From NCBI GenBank assembly GCA_030619345.1, contig JAUXBO010000076.1, positions 1 to 8,937 on the forward strand: a DNA stretch of 8,937 nucleotides. Reading direction: 5' to 3'. The notes below the pieces were generated by a model. It was not told where the DNA came from. It worked only from the letters and a program-made list of their open reading frames with translations, and did no database searches. Below, one piece after another: positions 1 through 6,225 of this stretch. The stretch's first letter is position 1, and every line of letters begins with the position of its first letter. The translations under genes and the position numbers were made by a program. The stretch is from Candidatus Zixiibacteriota bacterium. Lineage in GTDB: Bacteria; Zixibacteria; MSB-5A5; GN15; FEB-12.

Positions 1-94
1 ATTGGTCATTGAGTCTTCTTTCTCAATTTCTCTAAGGGCGTCGATACGTTGCGCGTTGACATTTCCCTAAGACCGCGTGAAATCTAATTCATTT

Positions 95-110
95 TTGCAA
101 AAATGTGCAA
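95..110. promoter_or_regulatory. 16-bp palindrome, possible operator
   Basis: TTGCA-(6 nt)-TGCAA is a perfect 5-6-5 inverted repeat in AT-rich DNA. On the minus strand its outer half reads TTGCAC, a possible -35 element, with TAGATT 18 nt further on as a weak -10. Both point toward an ATG at 62..60 and toward the left edge, so the palindrome could be an operator for a gene that leaves the window. TTGC...GCAA symmetry is common in binding sites of several regulator families, but no regulator can be named. This is inference from pattern only. Confidence 0.25.
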
Positions 111-130
111 GAAAAAAGTGAGTTTTTTAA

Positions 131-174
131 AATAAAAAAAGCCGATTCCCATAGGGAAATTAAGATCATGTCGG
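131..174 (-). terminator. Probable terminator of the phosphoesterase gene
   Basis: On the minus strand, 7 nt after the phosphoesterase stop, the RNA contains CCGA ... TTCCC-TAT-GGGAA ... TCGG followed by C and seven U. The inner 5-bp hairpin lies at 147-159, the outer 4-bp pairing is 142-145 with 171-174, and the U tract is 140-134. The stem is interrupted and weaker than a textbook terminator, but the U run and location fit a Rho-independent terminator. Confidence 0.4.
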
Positions 175-180
175 ACAAAT

Positions 181-1377
181 TCAACCTCGAGTGAGTTCAA
201 TCACCGGAGCTTCGGCAGGACAATTGAGACGGAAAGGAAACCAGTGTCCCATTCCGGACGAGGTATACAACTGTGATTTTTCCCTCTGGTATTCTCCCCA
301 GAGGTAGCGGTCCGGCCAGAGTGATTCAAACGCTGATCTTCCAAATAAGCCAATTTGTCCGCCATGTGTGTGACCGGCGAGAACCAGATTTATCCCATGT
401 TGCGCGGCCACATCCAGGGCATCAGGGCGATGGCTCATCAGAATTGAGAAATCGTTTCCGTGCGATTGGCCGAGTGTTTTGTCTATGGCCCGCTCATAAA
501 AGGCGATATCCTTAGCGCCCATTCTCTGGGGATCATCAAGACCACCGACAAATAGCGAGGCAGAACCGACCTTGACAGAGACAGACTGATCGACAAAAAG
601 AGGGACAGCGTGCTTTTCATAGATTTTGTGTACCTGCTTAATACCGCGGAAGTACTCATGATTCCCGAGCGTGGCGTAAGCTCCGTCCGGTGCTTTAAAC
701 TGTTCGAGCAGTCTCAACATGTCCGGTAGTAGACTCAGATCATCGGCTACATCGCCGGTCATTAGCACCATGTCTGGTTCAAACCGGGCGGCCTCGGCCA
801 GGACTTCTTCAACAGTTTCGAGCGTTACATAATGTCTCAAATGAAGATCGGAGAGATGGAGGATTCGGTAGCCCAGAAGATCATCGGGCAGATTGGGGAA
901 GCTCATTTTTCTCAAGCGGACTCGTACACCACCCAGGGCGCTTGTCATTCCAGCCACACCGCTGGTCATGGTGATTATCGGTAAGGCTGCTGCCGCACCC
1001 TGTAGGATTAGCCTTCGCTTTGGATCTGTCTTCCCAGAGAGGGGGCGGGTGCCACGGTCGGCTAGGTGGTCGGTAATCTTGCGAATGAGATGGATGAATC
1101 CCGAGAGCGGAAGAGACAGCATCAGTCCGACTTCCAGTATGAACGTGAGTACGGCCAGCGCGGCGGCGGGATATGCTACCAGATCGAGCGCGTAGTATTC
1201 CCCGGCAAACCAGACAGCCACCATTGTCACTCCAAACAGAGGCAATCCCCAAGCTGCCCGTCGAATCAGTTTCTTGCGCCACCAACTGCGATTGAGAAAT
1301 CTCAGCAGGAGTAGTTCCAGGAGGCCGATAAGTAGAATCGCAATGATCGACGCAATTAAAGGAAACAAACTTCGCAT
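181..1377 (-). CDS. Membrane-anchored calcineurin-like metallophosphoesterase (YaeI/YkuE type)
   Basis: A 398-residue protein whose C-terminal two thirds is a calcineurin-like metallophosphoesterase domain that should bind two metal ions. All family motifs are visible: D177-L-H179, G208-D209 followed by D212/D213, G238-N-H-E241, S315-H316 and G335-H-T-H338. The first ~95 residues contain about three hydrophobic segments (around 5-27, 43-60, 68-95). Next comes a KRR motif (120-122) and a hydrophobic stretch to about 148, resembling the Tat motif seen in relatives such as B. subtilis YkuE. I infer an enzyme domain on the outer face of the membrane, acting on phosphoesters of the envelope or lipids; the substrate is unknown. 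It lies downstream of trkH on the same strand but 160 bp away. A TATAAT at 1475-1470 suggests its own promoter. The ATG at 1377 lacks a clear Shine-Dalgarno, so the start is less certain than the domain. Confidence 0.92.
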   Translation of the reverse strand: MRSLFPLIASIIAILLIGLLELLLLRFLNRSWWRKKLIRRAAWGLPLFGVTMVAVWFAGEYYALDLVAYPAAALAVLTFILEVGLMLSLPLSGFIHLIRKITDHLADRGTRPLSGKTDPKRRLILQGAAAALPIITMTSGVAGMTSALGGVRVRLRKMSFPNLPDDLLGYRILHLSDLHLRHYVTLETVEEVLAEAARFEPDMVLMTGDVADDLSLLPDMLRLLEQFKAPDGAYATLGNHEYFRGIKQVHKIYEKHAVPLFVDQSVSVKVGSASLFVGGLDDPQRMGAKDIAFYERAIDKTLGQSHGNDFSILMSHRPDALDVAAQHGINLVLAGHTHGGQIGLFGRSAFESLWPDRYLWGEYQREKSQLYTSSGMGHWFPFRLNCPAEAPVIELTRG

Positions 1378-1384
1378 CTGTTAT

Positions 1385-1474
1385 TCTGTTTCGGAGTCTA
1401 TCCTATTTTGAGTTTCTGAACCAGATTATTCTGAACCAGATTCATCTGAGCCAGACTTGTCTGTTTCAGATTAT
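1385..1474. repeat. 15-bp tandem repeat array of TCTG/CAGA half-sites
   Basis: Four contiguous 15-bp units occupy 1415-1474: TCTGAACCAGATTAT, TCTGAACCAGATTCA, TCTGAGCCAGACTTG and TCTGTTTCAGATTAT. A further unit beginning TCTGTTTCGGA lies in register at 1385, with one decayed unit between. Each contains TCTG-N3-CAGA, and unit junctions give CAGA-N4-TCTG, so half-sites alternate across the array; CAGACTTGTCTG at 1452-1463 is a perfect palindrome apart from its centre. The array fills much of the gap between trkH and the phosphoesterase gene and lies at or just downstream of a minus-strand TATAAT (1475-1470). On the minus strand one frame reads as NLxQ-like pentapeptides, but that frame has no credible gene. 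Clustered protein-binding sites or slippage-generated repeats are both possible. Confidence 0.65.
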
Positions 1475-1537
1475 ACGGGGAAAGCTGCAATAAGTTTAGC
1501 AATTGACGCCTTGGTATGAGAGTGTTTTCCGGTGCGG

Positions 1538-3133
1538 CTACTTTCGCCAGACAGCAGGACGCAAAACGATCAGGACCGTAAATATCTCCAGCCGTCCCAG
1601 AAGCATGGAGAGGATCATGATCCATTTACCGGGAATCGGAATCCAGCCGTAGTTTTCAACAGCACCGATTCCGGCCAGGCCGGGACCGATATTTCCTATC
1701 GTGGCAATCGAACAGGTCACAGCGGTGGTGAGGTCCGGAACAAACAGGGACATGGCCGCGGCGGTGACGATAAACAGACCGATGAACAAGAGCACAAACG
1801 AGACCACGTTGATAAGACGGCCGTCATCAATCGTCTGGCGGCCCAACTTGATTGGCGCCACCAGTCGGGGCTGAGTAACTTTTCGCAACTCACGCAGGGC
1901 TATTTTGGCGACTATCATTATTCGCACCATTTTCATGCCGCCTCCGGTCGATCCGGCACAGCCCCCGAAAAACATCAAGAATACTAGAAGAAACCTAAGA
2001 AAATCCGGCCACAAGTCAAAGTCGGCAGTGGCAAATCCGGTCGTCGTAATTATAGCCAACGTCTGAAACGAAGCGACTCGAAAGCTATTGTAGAACCCCT
2101 CAATCTGTTCACTCTGAGCACTATAGTGCAGGTGAAATTCTGCCGGACTCATTTGCTCACTGCGGAAATGATCCGCTGCCGTCTCAGCGGGAGCCAGACC
2201 TCCGGTATTGAGCACGAAGGTCACGACCAGAACCGTAATCAAAATGGCACTAGTGTAAAAAATAAATTCGCGATTGTACTTAAAGGATTTAAAGTCACCA
2301 CGAAGAGCGCGAAAATGCAGCAGGAAATTAATTCCTGCAAAGTACATGAACGCCGTGATGATCCATTCAATATAATCGGAGTTAAATGAAGCGATTGAAC
2401 CGCTGCGGGTCGAGAACCCTCCGGTCGCCATCGTTGCAAACGAATGACAGACAGATTCAAACAGATTCATGCCACCGGTCATCAGTAGAACAGTCTCGGC
2501 CGCAGTCAAGAGCAGATAAACACCCCAGAGAATCGAAGCCGTCTGAGCCAGACGTGGGTAGAGTTTTTCGGTCGTTGGACCGGGTACTTCGCCTCGGAAC
2601 ATCTGATACCCGACCACACCCATCGCTGGAAAAATTACCAGTGCGAGAGTGATGATACCCATGCCGCCCAGCCAGTGGGTCAGCGCCCGGAGGAACAGTA
2701 GCGAGCGAGGGACGGATTCAATATCGGTGAGAATGGTCGCACCGGTAGTTGTAAATCCGGACATTACTTCGAAAAAGCCATCGGAAAAGGCCAGCATAAT
2801 CGAGCTGTAGTCACCCCCTAACGAGGCCAGGTAAAATGTAAATGGAATACTGCATACGAAGGAGAGGGAAATCCATCCAAAGGTCACAATTGCATATCCC
2901 TCTTTTATTCCCTGCAGGTTTCGGCCGGATTTGAAAATAATGGAGGCCGCCGTGCCTGTGCTAAGTGCCACTATAATTGCTACCAAAAAGCCGGTTATCT
3001 CCGGTACGCTGAGAAACGACGATAGCATAGCCTGGGGGAGATCATAAAACGCTATGCTTAGCGGGACAAACAACAGCAGTCCGATAACCTGCATCAGTTT
3101 GCCAATGGCATATCCTACGGCTGTCTTATGCAC
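1538..3133 (-). CDS. trkH: TrkH-type potassium uptake translocating subunit
   Basis: A 531-residue polytopic inner-membrane protein of the TrkH/KtrB superfamily, which passes K+ through a pore built from four M1-P-M2 repeats. The four selectivity-filter loops are visible: SGFTTTGAT (125-133), ATMATGGFS (233-241), IITTTGFAT (361-369) and SIATIGNIGPG (475-485), each with its filter glycine. FFGGCAGSTGGGMK (388-401) matches the intramembrane gating loop of the third repeat. It is longer than E. coli TrkH (483 residues); part of the excess is a hydrophilic stretch at about 311-345 before the third pore loop. Translation starts at GTG (3133-3131), 3 bp after the trkA stop, with GGAG 7 nt upstream inside trkA, so the two genes are probably cotranscribed and coupled. 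The partner is the TrkA-like protein encoded immediately upstream. Confidence 0.95.
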   Translation of the reverse strand: MHKTAVGYAIGKLMQVIGLLLFVPLSIAFYDLPQAMLSSFLSVPEITGFLVAIIVALSTGTAASIIFKSGRNLQGIKEGYAIVTFGWISLSFVCSIPFTFYLASLGGDYSSIMLAFSDGFFEVMSGFTTTGATILTDIESVPRSLLFLRALTHWLGGMGIITLALVIFPAMGVVGYQMFRGEVPGPTTEKLYPRLAQTASILWGVYLLLTAAETVLLMTGGMNLFESVCHSFATMATGGFSTRSGSIASFNSDYIEWIITAFMYFAGINFLLHFRALRGDFKSFKYNREFIFYTSAILITVLVVTFVLNTGGLAPAETAADHFRSEQMSPAEFHLHYSAQSEQIEGFYNSFRVASFQTLAIITTTGFATADFDLWPDFLRFLLVFLMFFGGCAGSTGGGMKMVRIMIVAKIALRELRKVTQPRLVAPIKLGRQTIDDGRLINVVSFVLLFIGLFIVTAAAMSLFVPDLTTAVTCSIATIGNIGPGLAGIGAVENYGWIPIPGKWIMILSMLLGRLEIFTVLIVLRPAVWRK

Positions 3134-3136
3134 GGC

Positions 3137-4507
3137 TCAACTCCGTTTGAATATGCGATGCGGTTTAAAAAGTTTTGATACAAACGAAAGATTTTTCTGA
3201 TGAGTGATGACGATTATATGATCATTGACCTTAATTTCAGTTTCCCCTTCCGGTATAATCAACTTTTCCTCGCGGGCAATAATACCGATTATCGATCCTT
3301 TTTTGAGCTTGGTCGCGATATTCTTGACTTTCATTCCCGCGATGTCGCTGTCGGAGGTGACGGTGAAACGAAGCGCTTCGATATCGACATTGGTCAATTT
3401 GACCTTGGCTCCAATATGCCCGCGTGTTACAGTCTCCAATATCTCGCGGGCGGTAGTCAGGCGAGGGTTGATGACATGATCGATTCCAATGGATCGGAAG
3501 AGGCGGTCGTGATGGCTCTCGGTCGCGGTAGTGATCACCTCGTGAGCGCCTTCTGCTTTGGCCAGCAGGGCTGAAAGCATGTTGTAATCGGATTCGTCGG
3601 ATACGGCCAGGAAAAATGATGCGTTTTCAACATTCAGTTCCTGAAGAAGCTCTATCTGAGTGCAGTCGCCATGAATGACTTCAACATTATCCACCAGCGA
3701 GGCAACCTTCTCGGCATGTTCCCGATTGGGATCAACATACGTTACATGGTACTCGGTCTTGTCGAGGGCCTGAGCCAATTCAAGAGTAGAAAACGAACCG
3801 CCGGTCATAATGATCTTGCGGTTTTTGACTTCAATGCCAATCAGCTTCAAATACCGTTCCAGCGACTCTCTGGGAAAGAGCGAATACAGCAGGTCACCCG
3901 GTTCAATTCGAGTATTTCCGTCCGGGATCATGCCAATCCCCTGACGAACTATAGCAGCAAAAAGCACCACATAAGGAGAAATGTCCGCGCGAATTTCCCT
4001 GGGCGTCTTGCCGGCAATTTCCATATTCTCAGAAATATAGTGCCCCCGCATCAAAATACGGCCGTTCTCAAAATTTGCCGAGTCGACAGCGTGGGGGCTT
4101 TCGACATACTGCAGTACCTGATCGACGAGAGTTTTCTCGGGATGGATCACAGTGGTGATTCCGAGTTTCTGAAGATCCATTACGGAGTTAGTCTCGGCAA
4201 ACTCCCTTCCTCGCAGGCGAGCAATTCGATAGCGGGCGTTATGTTGAGCTGCCACAGCGCAGACCACCATGTTGATTTCGTTATTTGGCGTCACGGCCAG
4301 AACCATGTCAGCTCTGTTTACACCGGCCTCTTTGAGGATCGAGGGAGAAGTACCGGACCCGTTGATTATCTGGAGGTCGAGTTTTTCAGAAAGCTGCTGG
4401 CAGAGTTCGGCATCGGATTCTATAAGGCACAAATTGTGCTTGTCTTTCAAGAGCTGTTCGGCCAGCGAATAGCCTACAACACCTCCACCGACAATAATTA
4501 TTTTCAT
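3137..4507 (-). CDS. trkA: TrkA, cytoplasmic NAD(H)-binding regulator of potassium uptake
   Basis: A 456-residue peripheral protein with the duplicated architecture of TrkA (E. coli TrkA is 458): RCK_N 1 (about 1-130), TrkA_C 1 (about 140-222), RCK_N 2 (about 230-350) and TrkA_C 2 (about 370-447). The first Rossmann motif is intact (G7-G-G9-V-V-G12, acidic E30 at the end of the second strand, NGSGTSP at 49-55). In the second half the dinucleotide loop reads TGGSFST (235-241), lacking the usual third glycine, though D259 and GDCT (280-283) remain. It should assemble under TrkH and gate it in response to nucleotides. The ATG at 4507 is preceded by only a weak purine stretch (GAGAAAG). It begins the trkA-trkH unit; competing short hairpins lie just upstream at 4529-4558. 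Confidence 0.95.
   Translation of the reverse strand: MKIIIVGGGVVGYSLAEQLLKDKHNLCLIESDAELCQQLSEKLDLQIINGSGTSPSILKEAGVNRADMVLAVTPNNEINMVVCAVAAQHNARYRIARLRGREFAETNSVMDLQKLGITTVIHPEKTLVDQVLQYVESPHAVDSANFENGRILMRGHYISENMEIAGKTPREIRADISPYVVLFAAIVRQGIGMIPDGNTRIEPGDLLYSLFPRESLERYLKLIGIEVKNRKIIMTGGSFSTLELAQALDKTEYHVTYVDPNREHAEKVASLVDNVEVIHGDCTQIELLQELNVENASFFLAVSDESDYNMLSALLAKAEGAHEVITTATESHHDRLFRSIGIDHVINPRLTTAREILETVTRGHIGAKVKLTNVDIEALRFTVTSDSDIAGMKVKNIATKLKKGSIIGIIAREEKLIIPEGETEIKVNDHIIVITHQKNLSFVSKLFKPHRIFKRS
3141..3144 (-). promoter_or_regulatory. Ribosome binding site for trkH GTG start
   Basis: GGAG on the minus strand lies 7 nt before the GTG at 3133 and within the last codons of trkA. It supports GTG as the trkH start and suggests translational coupling with trkA. 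Confidence 0.6.
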
Positions 4508-4528
4508 ACTTTCTCTGCTTTCACTTTC

Positions 4529-4558
4529 GCCGTCATCAAACGGCTTGTTTCCGACGGC
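4529..4558 (-). promoter_or_regulatory. Competing short hairpins in the trkA leader
   Basis: On the minus strand the leader contains GCCGTC (4558-4553), GCCGT (4544-4540) and GACGGC (4534-4529). The last can pair either with the first (6 bp, 18-nt loop) or with the second (5 bp, 6-nt loop). The two pairings are mutually exclusive and end about 21 nt before the trkA ATG. This geometry could matter for translation or be chance; I recognise no known riboswitch. Confidence 0.25.
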
Positions 4559-4670
4559 CCTAATAACAGGAAGCAGACTTAGCTTGGCAATTATTTTTAT
4601 TATGTCGTATGACAGCGAAAATGAATTTTTGGAAACGGTCTGACAAAATGCTGGCCCTGTAAATCAGCCC

Positions 4671-4699
4671 TTGTTAGCAGCTCAAATCGTTAGTATTGT
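4671..4699 (+). promoter_or_regulatory. Candidate promoter giving a leaderless transcript
   Basis: TTGTTA (4671-4676), a 17-bp spacer and TATTGT (4694-4699) each match the sigma-70 consensus at four of six positions. A start 7 nt downstream would fall on the A of the ATG at 4706, which has no Shine-Dalgarno. The match is weak. Confidence 0.25.
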
Positions 4700-4705
4700 G
4701 CGACG

Positions 4706-4915
4706 ATGATTGAAGAGACAAAATCAGCGCAGGTAACGCCCGAAAAAAAGCCGTTTCGACTGCGTAAATACCTGAAATTCCCCCGTTCTTTTGCCGAAGT
4801 CAAGCAAATGGGTTGGAAGTTCATTCTGCTGTTTATATTGTTCTATCTAATCCGAGACAGCATCCTCTATCTGCTGATTCCATACCTGATTTACAAGGGC
4901 GTGATCGGGGGTTAG
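4706..4915 (+). CDS. Small putative membrane protein, function unknown
   Basis: A 69-residue ORF. The first ~37 residues are hydrophilic and basic (K/R-rich at 14-24). Residues 38-67 are strongly hydrophobic, interrupted by R50-D51, giving either one long membrane segment or a short hairpin with a charged pair in the middle. No family is recognised. The upstream in-frame stop at 4691 fixes ATG 4706 as the only ATG start. No Shine-Dalgarno is seen, but a weak promoter is placed so that the mRNA could be leaderless. It diverges from trkA, and its stop overlaps by 4 nt the stop of the convergent 145-residue gene. The membrane character and tight convergent packing favour a real gene. Short length and lack of a ribosome site keep confidence moderate. 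Confidence 0.5.
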   Translation: MIEETKSAQVTPEKKPFRLRKYLKFPRSFAEVKQMGWKFILLFILFYLIRDSILYLLIPYLIYKGVIGG

Positions 4916-5349
4916 AGCTCAATTCCAAGTTGGGCGACTATCGACTGGTGATCTCTAAGAATTTTTCTGCGTTCCTGCTCAATAACCTGATGCTCAAGTT
5001 TCATCTGGGCCAGAGCTTCCTGCGCTTGTCTTAGTTCCCAGGCGATCTCTCTCTCGCTCATCTGCTTACTCTCCATGTGACTCGACACGGCAAGGGCATT
5101 GCGGATCAACTTCTTGTGCCGCTTCCGCAGTTTGCGGTGTACTTTGAACATGGCTTCGTGGGCGCTTCTGATCTTGGCGTGATCACCTCGATCGCCCAGA
5201 CGGTTGACGGCGTAGGCGTGCTCTTTGGCCAACTTGCGGTCATCGATTTCCGCCTGGCGACAACGCTTCTCAAAGAGATGGTCTTCGTCGACAAACTGTA
5301 CAATGATCTCCTGCAACTGTTGCCTGATTTTTTCAGGCTGGCTGTTCAT
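4912..5349 (-). CDS. Hypothetical charged, helical 145-residue protein
   Basis: A 145-residue protein I cannot assign to a family. It is very rich in charged residues and Gln and His, has no signal peptide or membrane segment, and has one cysteine (C30). A basic cluster HRKLRKRHKK occupies 71-80. Residues about 96-138 look like a continuous amphipathic helix or coiled coil. The ATG at 5349 has GGAG 6 nt upstream and a good minus-strand promoter (TTGCGA, 18 bp, TATTAT) 35 nt or more upstream, so both transcription and translation signals support it. Codon use looks normal. The plus-strand ORF overlapping it has no comparable signals. It diverges from the AlkD-like gene and converges with the small membrane protein gene. 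A cytoplasmic, possibly nucleic-acid-associated role is only a guess from the basic cluster. Confidence 0.7.
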   Translation of the reverse strand: MNSQPEKIRQQLQEIIVQFVDEDHLFEKRCRQAEIDDRKLAKEHAYAVNRLGDRGDHAKIRSAHEAMFKVHRKLRKRHKKLIRNALAVSSHMESKQMSEREIAWELRQAQEALAQMKLEHQVIEQERRKILRDHQSIVAQLGIEL

Positions 5350-5350
5350 A

Positions 5351-5363
5351 TAACGCTCCGTTA
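5351..5363. promoter_or_regulatory. Palindrome in divergent promoter region
   Basis: TAACG-CTC-CGTTA is a perfect 5-3-5 inverted repeat. It covers the Shine-Dalgarno of the 145-residue gene and lies 20 bp from the overlapping -10 boxes at 5383-5389. It could be an operator or a small RNA hairpin sequestering the ribosome site. Half-sites are short, so chance is possible. Confidence 0.25.
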
Positions 5364-5383
5364 AATAGAGGAATGACTCTGCT

Positions 5384-5413
5384 ATAATATGGCGTGGATA
5401 ATCTGTTTCGCAA
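5384..5413 (-). promoter_or_regulatory. Promoter of the 145-residue gene, overlapping a plus-strand -10
   Basis: On the minus strand TTGCGA (5413-5408), an 18-bp spacer and TATTAT (5389-5384) make a sigma-70-like promoter (4/6 and 5/6 matches). It predicts a leader of roughly 28 nt before the ATG at 5349. On the plus strand the same bases give a perfect TATAAT at 5383-5388 pointing toward the AlkD-like gene, though without a good -35. The two directions would compete for polymerase. Confidence 0.4.
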
Positions 5414-5488
5414 CGAAAAAAGGAGTTTTGCAGATTGGCTGCCTATTGTATGGAGCAGACGATCAGGTTATCTTGCTGTTATCCCGAC

Positions 5489-5493
5489 AGAGG
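5489..5493 (+). promoter_or_regulatory. Ribosome binding site for internal GTG start of the AlkD-like gene
   Basis: AGAGG lies 6 nt before the in-frame GTG at 5500. The upstream ATG at 5389 has no suitable Shine-Dalgarno, its nearest GAGG being 17 nt away. This favours 5500 as the true start. Confidence 0.5.
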
Positions 5494-5499
5494 TATCCA

Positions 5500-6225
5500 G
5501 TGACAGTCAGTGTATCAAAGAAATCAATATTGGCAGAACTGCTCAAGCAGATCGCAGAACACAGTTGCCCGGAAAATATGCATAATTACCAGCGTTTTCA
5601 TAAGGAAACGCTGGCCGATCCGATGGGGCTCAAGACCGCGATAGTGCGGAAGATTTCAAACGAGGTCTACCGGCAGGTCAAGAACTGGTCGGCCAATGAT
5701 CTGCTCGACTGTTGTGACTTCCTGCTCGCATCCGACAGGCGGTACATGCGGTTTGTTGGTTTCGATTGGGCGCAAAAAATACCATCCGACTACAGAAAAT
5801 CTGATCTTAGCCGATTTAAGCGCTGGTTGGATCAATACGTTGATAACTGGGGAGCGTGCGACCATCTTTGTTGCGGTCCACTGGGCCTATTGTTGCAAAA
5901 GTATCCCGAACTGGTATCACGTACACATAGTTGGACACGTTCCAGAAACCGATGGGTTCGACGGGCGGCAGCTGTTTGTCTTATAGTCTCGTTGCGCGAC
6001 CGTCGGGTTCTTGATGAAGCGTTCAGAGTTGCTGATGAGCTCCTGTTGGACGAGGATGATCTCGTGCAGAAAGGGTATGGCTGGATGCTCAAAGAAGCGA
6101 GTAACGAATTCAGGCGCGAAGTGTTCGAATTTGTCATGGCTCGCAAAGATCGAATGCCACGCACGGCGTTACGATATGCTATAGAGAAAATGCCTGCTAC
6201 GATGCGAAAAAAGGCGATGACCTGA
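5500..6225 (+). CDS. AlkD-family DNA alkylation repair protein (HEAT-like DNA glycosylase)
   Basis: A 241-residue protein of the AlkD/DNA alkylation repair family (PF08713), a solenoid of HEAT-like repeats. AlkD removes alkylated purines such as 3- and 7-methyl adducts from DNA in the cytoplasm. Counting from the GTG start, W117 and D121 (motif WGACD) correspond to the B. cereus AlkD W109/D113 pair. RWVRRAA (151-157) holds the arginine equivalent to R148, and YGWMLKEAS (193-201) corresponds to the conserved IGWxLRE segment. The end MPRTALRYAIEKM is also typical. The ORF runs back to an ATG at 5389, but those 37 residues do not resemble the family and lack a ribosome site. That ATG also abuts a TATAAT, so transcripts from it would start inside the ORF. 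The 5500 start gives the usual family length (about 235-240). The stop lies in the loop of a bidirectional terminator. Activity is inferred from conserved residues only. Confidence 0.85.
   Translation: MTVSVSKKSILAELLKQIAEHSCPENMHNYQRFHKETLADPMGLKTAIVRKISNEVYRQVKNWSANDLLDCCDFLLASDRRYMRFVGFDWAQKIPSDYRKSDLSRFKRWLDQYVDNWGACDHLCCGPLGLLLQKYPELVSRTHSWTRSRNRWVRRAAAVCLIVSLRDRRVLDEAFRVADELLLDEDDLVQKGYGWMLKEASNEFRREVFEFVMARKDRMPRTALRYAIEKMPATMRKKAMT

Noticed and set aside
1385..1474. CRISPR array
   Set aside because: Units are only 15 bp and directly contiguous, with no unique spacers and no cas genes nearby.
1398..1625. 75-codon minus-strand ORF ending in NLxQ-like pentapeptides
   Set aside because: Its first part overlaps the end of trkH out of frame and no ribosome site is seen. 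The pentapeptides are explained by the 15-bp tandem DNA repeat, so it is reported as a repeat and not as a gene.
1532..1987. 151-codon plus-strand ORF
   Set aside because: Antisense to the end of trkH; its composition is that of a shadow, rich in G, H, Q and T with no domain.
3671..4582. 303-codon plus-strand ORF
   Set aside because: Entirely antisense to trkA apart from its upstream region; the opposite strand has full TrkA motifs, and this translation shows no family features or ribosome site.
4508..4705. c-di-AMP (ydaO) or other known riboswitch before trkA
   Set aside because: The leader is short and I see no conserved core; only small competing hairpins.
5077..5364. 95-codon plus-strand ORF
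   Set aside because: Antisense to the 145-residue gene, which has a Shine-Dalgarno, promoter and better packing with its neighbours.
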